From assembly GCA_009731375.1 (NCBI GenBank), contig BJOX01000079.1:1051877-1115876 (forward strand): a stretch of DNA of 64,000 nt, written 5' to 3'. This stretch comes from Paulinella micropora (lineage: Eukaryota > Cercozoa > Imbricatea > Euglyphida). The notes beneath the pieces were generated by a model that searched no databases, was not told where the DNA came from, and saw nothing but the letters and a program-made list of their open reading frames with translations. How positions within the stretch are numbered: position 1 is the stretch's first letter; each line of letters begins with the position of its first letter. Below, in pieces: positions 56,367 through 64,000 of this stretch. Both the position numbers and the translations under genes were made by a program.

Positions 56367-57530
56367 GTGGGGAGACGACAATTTTTTGGGGTTCCCTCAA
56401 ATATGCTAGGAGCTGTAAGTACATATGTATGAAACTATAAAAATGCATGCATTTTATGATGACTTTTTTTTTGGAACATTCGAACGGTACCTGCCAGTGG
56501 ATGTATTCTCTTTCCCTCCTCTCGAGTTTGGACTTTGTTTTTGTTTGCAGTGTGGTAAATTTGGGCTTAGGGATTGTGCGCTTTCAATATGCTCTTCACG
56601 ATTTCAGTAAAAGGTCTGTAAAACCAAGCAGACGAAAATGTTACAGAGGTGTGATGAAACAATAATGCTCCAACTAGCATGCAAGCAGCTAACATGACGC
56701 GAGACAAGAGAGAGGAAGAGAGAAACACACATTGAGAACCCTAAACAACCGCGGGGATTTGGCAGTGTTTTCTCACTCAACTCTTAAGCTTGGATGCACA
56801 CAGCTGGCAGTGCGCAACAACAAAAAAAAAAAAATTATCCTTGCTTAATGTTAAAAAAAAATCTTGGATGCACGGCGCTGATAATGTCATAATATGATTT
56901 TGTGAGAAAATGCACCAAGCAACGGGACCTAACAAAACGCCTTCACCTACCTTGGCCGGCCCAGGATAAAGGTCCCTCAAAAACATCCGTTCTTACGGTA
57001 TTTTTTGTTAACCTAGGGGACAAAATCGGCATTCCTTTAGACACGCCAAACTGTATTTTTCCCTAAGATCATTCCGCAAAATCCGCTGAAAGGGGCTTTT
57101 GGCAACGCGGAAAAGTGCTCGCACAAAAGTGAACACAAGGGACGTCACTGACCACTCTCCAGGCGCCCTGGTCCCCCCTATGCGAAACCCAACCTACCTA
57201 CCCTCGACTCATCAGTGGGATGCAAGTACCCTCCCGGCCTCCTAACAAGCCCACCAGAGGACGACAACACCCCCCAGCCAGCCTCCGGATCCGACAACTA
57301 CCGAGCTTCGAGGCCTAGGACTAGAGTACTACATAACCCAGGCAACATGTGTCACCTGATAGTCACCTTGCAAGCACAAGCGTCCACCCTGGCCCTCCCA
57401 GAGCTCATCGCCTCCTGGGCCCGAACGTTACCCTCAACCCCAACCACCCCTGGCCGCGGCCGCGTACAGCTGCTCCACTAGCTCCACTAGTACTCCATCG
57501 GGACCATACTGACCACCGTTAGATAAGACT
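56365..57530. other. Unique sequence without a convincing gene
   Basis: The stretch is complex and non-repetitive. Short frames exist on both strands (for example 56777-56986 minus and 57215-57481 plus), but they lack recognisable domains and good ATG or splice support. It may be intergenic or contain diverged exons. Confidence 0.6.
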
Positions 57531-57781
57531 GACCCCCTACCTCCATCAACATACCCTGTGTCCACGACACCCAGGCCCTCCAACTCATCCATCCCAACAT
57601 GCGCCCCAATTGCAAGACAGTGTTCCCAACCATGGCTTCTATCACTGGAATATTCCAACTCCTACGAGAAATCAAAAATGACAGTGGCCGTGTCGCCATA
57701 GAGAAATGGATGTGTCATACCACCTCCGAGGATGCCTGCACATCATGTGGATGCAAGACATACGATGAAAAACGGTCGCCG

Positions 57782-57785
<4 letters not shown>
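57531..57785 (+). CDS. Possible exon with a Cys cluster (uncertain)
   Basis: This frame is open for about 85 codons and includes FPTMASITGIFQLLREIKND, then a C-x9-C-x2-C-x-C cluster around CTSCGC, before running into a CT tract at 57786. The Cys spacing hints at a small metal-binding piece but I cannot match a family. No clear acceptor or donor was fixed. Confidence 0.22.
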
Positions 57786-57838
<53 letters not shown>

Positions 57839-58078
57839 GTCCCTCCCCCACAGAAAGGGGGACGACCCCACCACTATAAACCCGTTTATTCGTAAGTCAA
57901 AAGTCAAGGCATGCCCTGAATTCAGTGTATACAATGACTTCAGGGTATACCTTCGATATTATTAAATTGATTTTTAAGGTATACCATATGGTTGGCAAGA
58001 ACATCCTTAACTTTTAATAATTAAAACGACTATTTACACTAGGCCGACCCGGGACGGAGAAAAAAATGACTATGTAAA
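57786..58078. repeat. (CT)n tract and first AAGGTATACC-type repeats
   Basis: A CT run fills 57786-57835. From 57895 scattered degenerate units related to TCAAGGTATACCTTGA begin (for example GGTATACCTTCG and AAGGTATACCAT near 57945-57990). Confidence 0.75.
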
Positions 58079-58580
58079 AAGTCAAGGTATACCTTGACGT
58101 TAACTTTCAAGGTATACCTTGAATTTAGCATCAAGGTATACCTTGAATTCAGCATCAAGGTACACCTTGACTTTTTTTAAGGCATGCATTGAATTTTTTA
58201 AGGTTTACCCTGACATTAAATTCAAGGTGTACCTTAAAAAATTCAAGGTCTACCTTGACGCTAATTTCAAGGTATACCTTGAAATATTCAAGGTCTACCT
58301 TAAATTTAGCATCAAGGAATGCCTTGACTTTTTTAATGCATGCCTTGACTTCAGCATCAATGTATACCTTGACTTTTGTAAGGCATGCCTTGATGCTAAA
58401 TGCAAGGCACACCTTTGAAAATTCAAGGTATAGCTTGATGCTAAATCCAATGTATACCTTGCCAATTTTAAGGTATAGCTTGAAATTAGCATCAAGGCAT
58501 TCCTTGACTCTAAAGTCAAGGTATTCAATGACTTAGAAGTCAATGTATACCTGGAATTTAGAGTCAAGTTATACCTACTA
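58079..58580. repeat. Palindrome array built on TCAAGGTATACCTTGA
   Basis: About twenty units, spaced 24-30 bp, each contain an intact or degenerate copy of the 16-bp perfect palindrome TCAAGGTATACCTTGA. The best units (58081-58160) repeat with a 24-bp period and spacers such as ATTTAGCA. Many units keep the two half-sites while the centre varies (GGTACACC, GGCATGCC, GGAATGCC). Frames through it are artefacts of the period. Confidence 0.85.
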
Positions 58581-58598
58581 GCACTGTTCAGCATTTTC

Positions 58599-59158
58599 CA
58601 CAACTCTACTGGAAGGCTTCCTACTACGCTTGCCTGCCTTCCTCCCTCCCTTTTGTGCCGAGTTCTCCTTTACCTTTTCTGCCGAGTTCTCGTTTCCCTT
58701 TTCTGCCGATTTATCAGACCTTGGTACGAAAACAAAACTGGGCTTCTGCCGCTTTGGTTTTGCATTCTTTTCTTTATTTTGGCGTGCCCTCTCTTTTTCT
58801 ACATTGTCTTGGCCGCTGCCCCTGCCAGGTTGTGCTTCCTTTCGTCCAGATTAGAGCAGACTAAATCTTGCAAATAGCTTCGTTTCAGAATTAGGAGATG
58901 CGATTTGCTAAGATTTAGTTGCTCACTATAAACTAATTCCCGAAGTAGCTCATATTTGCGGCCTTCCTCAGTACGTGCTTCTCTCACAGCCTTAAGTTTA
59001 TTATTCTTGTTAGCACAGCTATCCAACTGCTTCACCGCGACGACAACCTCTTCCTCACCCAAATATTCACCTGGCGCATCTCCTATCACACTGCTTTCTT
59101 TATCATCATATTCCACACACACTACCAGCGCTGGGCGCACGCCCTCCAGTCGCGGCAC
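58599..59158 (-). CDS. Putative last exon(s) of the SET-like gene
   Basis: Minus-strand frame 58799-59158 follows an acceptor-like ATCAAG and reads VPRLEGVRPALVVCVEYDDK onward with an acidic then Lys/Arg-rich helix-forming segment (KNNKLKAVREARTEEGRKYE), to a stop at 58799. In the -1 frame immediately downstream the sequence stays open to 58599. It encodes a Lys/Glu/Ser-rich tail with ENSAEKVKENSAQKGGRK and ends at TAG. A short intron or a frameshift near 58810-58830 would join them. The basic, low-complexity tail would suit a nuclear protein. Confidence 0.4.
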
Positions 59159-59287
59159 TTGATAAAACTACTAACACACATGCAAGTACAATTAGTAGTG
59201 CATCACACTTCAAACTTACGAAACAGACAAGTGGAACTTTAATTCAGCTTTTTCCAACACACCAGAGCAAAATGTTCCGTACCTGAA

Positions 59288-59593
59288 CTACCGTGCAATT
59301 GTCAAATTCGGTCTGTATCTATGCAAAGTGAAGCATGCTTGTTCAAGCATCGAAAATGCAAGCTTGTGCTCTTGAGGCCGCTTACTCTCATCTGTTACCA
59401 GGACATATTCGATTCGTGGACATGTGCGTATGAAATGCAAAACTACTTCCTTATGCCCTGCCAGCCAAGCTGTCCAGAAAAGAAACACAGCCACATTTTT
59501 CTGTACAATTGATGTGCACAAACTTGGCTCACTAGTGCACATGCTTTTGATGCCTAGGCAAGTTTGTGGATTAGTGTACACACCAGTTTCCAT
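59288..59593 (-). CDS. Putative internal exon of the SET-like gene
   Basis: The minus-strand frame reads ...NVAVFLFWTAWLAGHKEVVL, then HFIRTCPRIEYVLVTDESKR and on to LTIAR at 59288. A good acceptor (TTGTACAG) lies before AAAAATGTGGCTG, and a possible donor GTAGTT lies at the 3' end. No family is recognised. Its position between the SET-like exons and the basic tail suggests it is part of the same transcript, but reading-frame continuity to the next exon was not established. Confidence 0.4.
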   Translation of the reverse strand: METGVYTNPQTCLGIKSMCTSEPSLCTSIVQKNVAVFLFWTAWLAGHKEVVLHFIRTCPRIEYVLVTDESKRPQEHKLAFSMLEQACFTLHRYRPNLTIAR

Positions 59594-59599
59594 GCTTAA

Positions 59600-59745
59600 A
59601 AGCCAAGGATTACCTTAAAAACCCAAGCTTGGCCTTGAAGTGTTTCAAGGTATGCTTTACAAAGTCAGGGTCGACCTTGAAAGGACAGTTCAGACCTTGA
59701 AAAGCCATGGTATACCTTGAAAAGCCAGGGCATACCATGGAGCTG
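59600..59745. repeat. AAGGTATACCTT palindrome repeats in an intron
   Basis: Six or so degenerate units occur (AAGGATTACCTT, AAGGTATGCTTT, GGTCGACCTTGAA, GGTATACCTTGAAAAGCC). They interrupt the putative SET-like gene. Confidence 0.7.
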
Positions 59746-59749
59746 TACG

Positions 59750-59936
59750 CACTCCTGGCCGTAGTGAATGGTTATGCATTGACTGAAAAAAATGTTTTCG
59801 ATAGACGGAATTAAAACACGAACTTCACCATTCTCTATTACTGCTTCACAATTGGGCCGCAAACTATGCTGTGCAAATCCCCCACCCTCCCGGTACAGAA
59901 TTTCATGTAGAACTTCATGATTCTTGTTGCGAGCAG
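59750..59936 (-). CDS. Putative exon with C-terminal half of a SET-like domain
   Basis: After acceptor GTCTTAG the exon continues the frame of 59962-60273 (1 base plus 2 bases) and reads ARNKNHEVLHEILYREGG, then GFAQHSLRPNCEAVIENGEV, RVLIPSIENI and ITIHYG. In SET methyltransferases the segment F-x-NHS-x-x-PNC, a following basic strand, I-x-x-G-E and D/HYG occur in this order. Here HS-x-RPNCEAV, RVLIPSIENI and ITIHYG correspond, but the canonical Asn of NHS is Gln. A donor GTACAG lies after GQEC. If real, it could bind S-adenosylmethionine; catalytic competence is doubtful. Confidence 0.42.
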
Positions 59937-59961
59937 CTAAGACTCTCTCTCTCTCTCTCAC

Positions 59962-60273
59962 TCACTTTGTCAGTGAACACTAATTTTGTTGCCTTGTCCA
60001 CTTCTATGGCTCGTGCGTACTTCTTTTCCTCCGGACGAACTGAGTCGCGTTTTACATACTCACCCCCATAGGCCATTATGACAGTCCAAGGGCAGCCGAT
60101 CCACAGTTTTCCCATTTGCTTGGAAGTCTTGGGGACCGCCACAACATAAAAACCACTCCCGTACTGGATGTCGACCAGGGACAAAAATCCTACATTAAAA
60201 CCCACAGCGCTACGCACCCTTTTTCCTGCCTGTGGTTCGTGACCTTTCTCATATTCTATTGAAATTTTGGTGA
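59962..60273 (-). CDS. Putative exon with N-terminal half of a SET-like domain
   Basis: The exon follows acceptor TTATCTGCAG and ends at donor GTGAGA. It reads TKISIEYEKGHEPQAGKRV, then an Asp-Ile-Gln-Tyr-Gly segment, WIGCPWTVIMAYGGEYVKRD, and KKYARAIEVDKATKLVFTDK. The AYGGEYV element followed by a Lys/Glu-rich helix and a tyrosine resembles the I-x-E-Y-x-GE-V...Y motif of SET domains. A downstream alternative donor GTGAGT four bases earlier would break the frame, so the later one is preferred. Confidence 0.42.
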
Positions 60274-60299
60274 CTGCAGATAATAAAGCCTAGCAACAA

Positions 60300-60300
60300 C

Positions 60301-60354
<54 letters not shown>

Positions 60355-60364
60355 NNNNNNNNNN
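60300..60364. other. C homopolymer and 10-base gap
   Basis: A run of more than 50 C residues ends in 10 undetermined bases (60355-60364). Confidence 0.95.
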
Positions 60365-60607
60365 CATACCCACCCACCAAGTACATCAATCGATGACTAC
60401 ATTAAGGTACGTCAATCAATGACTATATTAATGAACAGACACCATACACACACCACCCACAATAACACCAAATACCTCAATCCATAACTACATCAATAAA
60501 TAATTGTCACATTTGTCTTCCAAGTGCGCTGTGCATCCTGTTTGTAACAGGATGTTGTCTTCCAAGTAGATATAAACATATGTAACAGGAAAGGTAGGAA
60601 GGCCTAC

Positions 60608-60757
60608 CTGTTTCGCACTCACATGCAAAGGCGCAGGAGCAGGCGCGGAAGAGGACGAAGAGGAAGAAGGTGAAAAGGAAGAAGACGAAGAAGAGGAAGT
60701 GGACTTCTTAGACCCTGAATCAAAGTGGTCATGACCGTGAGTCAGGACCGAAAGCAG
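60608..60757 (-). CDS. Possible Ser-rich exon upstream of the SET-like gene
   Basis: Between acceptor TTTCGTACAG and donor GTAGGC the minus strand encodes 50 residues, LLSVLTHGHDHFDSGSKK followed by a long Ser run, Ala-Pro repeats and VSAKQ. The composition is low complexity. Joining directly to 60273 would put a stop in frame, so another exon (perhaps in the gap at 60355) or a different boundary is needed. Confidence 0.3.
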
Positions 60758-60789
60758 CTGTACGAAAAATAACAACAAAGGGGACCTCG

Positions 60790-60840
60790 CTTCCTCATCT
60801 TATAAACGCAGCAGGTCCCCTCTCTTTCTTTTCCTCCTTC

Positions 60841-60872
<32 letters not shown>

Positions 60873-61095
60873 NNNNNNNNNNTGCTTGAAAAAGTCAAGT
60901 GATAACTTACAGTCAAGATATTCCTTGAAATACTCAAGGAATACATTGGAACACTCAAGGAATGCCTTGGAATACTCAAGGCATACCTTGAAATACCCAA
61001 GGAATACCTTGGAATACCCAAGGCATACCTTGAAATACCCAAGGTATACCTTGAAATATTCAAGGTGTACCTTGAAAAGTCGGCATGCATTGACA
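60790..61095. repeat. C-run, 10-base gap and 21-bp palindrome array
   Basis: A C homopolymer (60842-60872) and gap (60873-60882) precede about nine units with a 21-22 bp period, such as CAAGGCATACCTTGAAATAC. The centres vary (GGAATACC, GGAATGCC, GGCATACC, GGTATACC, GGTGTACC) while the flanking CAAGG and CCTTG are kept. Confidence 0.85.
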
Positions 61096-61193
61096 TTCAG
61101 GACCATTCCCATATTGCTGTTCAACTTATACAAGAATTTGCTTTTTAATATTTCTTTTCGTGCACAAAAGATTTTACTTTTCACCAGAGTTTT

Positions 61194-61260
<67 letters not shown>

Positions 61261-61881
61261 TGTAGTAGTTGTAGTAGTAGTAGTAGTAGTAGTAGAAGAA
61301 GAAGAAGAAGAAGAAGAAGAAGAAGAAGAAGAAGAAGAAGAAGAAGAAGAAGAAGAAGAAGAAGCTAGCCCTGCAGCGCTAGCTGCTCGATATGAAATGG
61401 TTTGTCTTTGTCGTCCCTTGCCGCGGGGTTGGGCGGACATGGCTCAGTAAATAGTTTGCACATGTTGCAAAACGGGTATATATACGTAGGTTGCAAACTT
61501 TTACTGAGCCAACCAGCTGCAGTGAACCAACGCAAGCTTGCATGGGGCATACGTTGCAACGTATACGTATGTTGCATGATTTTCAAGCGCGTGCGAGCAA
61601 AAATTCTGGAAGGGCCGGGGGAGTTATGTTGGCAAGGCATGCTTTGCTGTTGGCATGTTAGCAACCTCCTCCCCCGCCTCCCCCCTCTCCCTCCTCCTTT
61701 ACCTTCTGCTGCTGCTTCTGCATCTCCTGTTCCTCTACCTCCTCCACCTCCTCACCATCCTTCCGCTCCTCCTCCCTTTCCTGCTTCTCCTGTTTCTCTT
61801 GCTTAGAAGGAGAAGCAGAAGCAGGAGGAGGAGGAGGAGGAGGAGGAGGAGGAGAAAGAAAAAGAAGAAGAAGAAGAAGAA

Positions 61882-61928
<47 letters not shown>

Positions 61929-62190
61929 AGAAGAAGAAGAAGAAGAAGAAGAAGAAGAAGAAGAAGAAGAAGAAGAAGAAGAAGAAGAAGAAGAAGAAGA
62001 AGAAGAAGAAGAAGAAGAAGAAGAAAAGAAGAAAAGAAGAAGAAAGAAGAAGAAAGAAGAAGAAAGAAGAAGAAAGAAGAAGAAAGAAGAAGAAGTCGCA
62101 GTAGATTAAGTTCAGGTTGACGTAATTGAAAAAGGCTCACCAGAGATCTTCCGCCTTCATAGCATTGAAACACCGCTCCTTACCTGCTTA
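61096..62190. repeat. TAG and GAA trinucleotide arrays around a unique strip
   Basis: TAG (61194-61293) and GAA (61294-61362) tracts are followed by complex sequence (61363-61800) with no convincing gene. A long GAA/GGA tract follows (61820-62097). Frames on both strands are repeat translations. Confidence 0.85.
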
Positions 62191-62300
62191 CAATGAGTCA
62201 AGGTACATCTTGAAAATCTAAGGTATGCCTTACAAAATTCAATATATATCTTAAAAAGTCTAGGTTTACCCTGAAAAGGTAGGGCATGACTTGGACATGC
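62191..62300. repeat. Degenerate AAGGTATACC units
   Basis: Four or five units occur (AAGGTACATCTTGAAA, AAGGTATGCCTTACAAA, TAGGTTTACCCTGAAAAGG), period about 22-25 bp. Confidence 0.7.
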
Positions 62301-62896
<596 letters not shown>

Positions 62897-63083
62897 TTGA
62901 GAGATGTTGAGAGATATTCGATGTTGAGAGATGTTGAGAAAGAGAACAAGGGAGAGGAAATACATATGTATTGTGTGTGGTAGATGTTGAGAGATGTTGA
63001 AAGATACTAAGAGATGTTGAGAGATGTTGAGAGATGTTGAGAGATGTTGAGAGATGTTGAGAGATGTTGAGAGATGTTGAGAA
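62897..63083. repeat. 10-bp minisatellite GAGATGTTGA
   Basis: The unit GAGATGTTGA is tandemly repeated, with a perfect block of seven or more units at about 63012-63082 and a degenerate part before it. Confidence 0.85.

Positions 63084-64000
<917 letters not shown>

Noticed and set aside
53501-56448. Frames of 500-880 codons rich in Phe/Leu/Ser or Lys/Glu/Arg
   Set aside because: They are products of the polypurine tract and run through an assembly gap.
58119-58536. Frames across the palindrome array (SRYTL and FKVYL repeats)
   Set aside because: They arise because the 24-bp and 27-bp periods are multiples of three. The units are DNA palindromes and give similar peptides on both strands.

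Overview
The window is nuclear DNA of a eukaryote. Coding pieces are short exons flanked by GT/AG splice signals, a non-LTR retrotransposon is present, and most of the sequence is microsatellite. I cannot name the organism. The gene style (33-residue ankyrin exons, very repeat-rich introns) would suit a protist or alga as well as other eukaryotes, so I leave the phylum open. Most long open frames here are translations of tetranucleotide or trinucleotide repeats and are not genes.

From 0 to about 53 kb the window holds three tandem copies of a unit of about 20 kb, all read on the minus strand. Each carries an ankyrin-repeat gene whose exons I could place by homology between copies. Unit A (right) has exon 1 at 52437-52535, exon 3 at 50554-50652, exon 4 at 44122-44229, exon 5 at 43513-43560 and exon 6 at 42438-42453. 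Unit B (middle) has exon 1 at 32719-32817, exon 2 at 30605-30703, exon 3 from 30214 into a gap, exon 4 at 28549-28656, exon 5 at 27946-27993 and exon 6 at 26175-26211. Unit C (left) has exons at 11823-11921, 10318-10416, 7931-8029, 6094-6201, 5413-5460 and 1827-1866. Exons 1 to 3 are each exactly 99 nt and in phase 0, so one exon carries one 33-residue ankyrin-size module. Downstream of each gene lies a long (TATG)n array carrying dozens of short conserved modules that resemble decayed copies of a phase-1 exon. Intact 72-nt forms of that exon survive at 23911-23982 and 39475-39546.

Unit A contains a nearly complete non-LTR retrotransposon (about 45330-49190) with one frame of 1155 codons. It encodes a reverse transcriptase, a CCHC zinc knuckle and a restriction-like endonuclease (R2/R4/NeSL-type architecture). 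Its 3' end and those of its truncated relatives run into (TATC)n repeats at the same sequence, so the element appears to use this microsatellite as its target. Two or three other repeat families also end at TATC tracts.

From about 56.4 kb to the end the character changes. There is a unique stretch and a probable multi-exon minus-strand gene (58.6-60.8 kb) with SET-domain-like exons. There are also arrays built on the perfect palindrome TCAAGGTATACCTTGA, plus GA, AT and GAA tracts. Several assembly gaps interrupt the window: 2567-3299, 16434-16443, 30265-30492, 50841-51162, 51946-51955, 56172-56334, 60355-60364, 60873-60882, 62445-62526 and 63372-63381.
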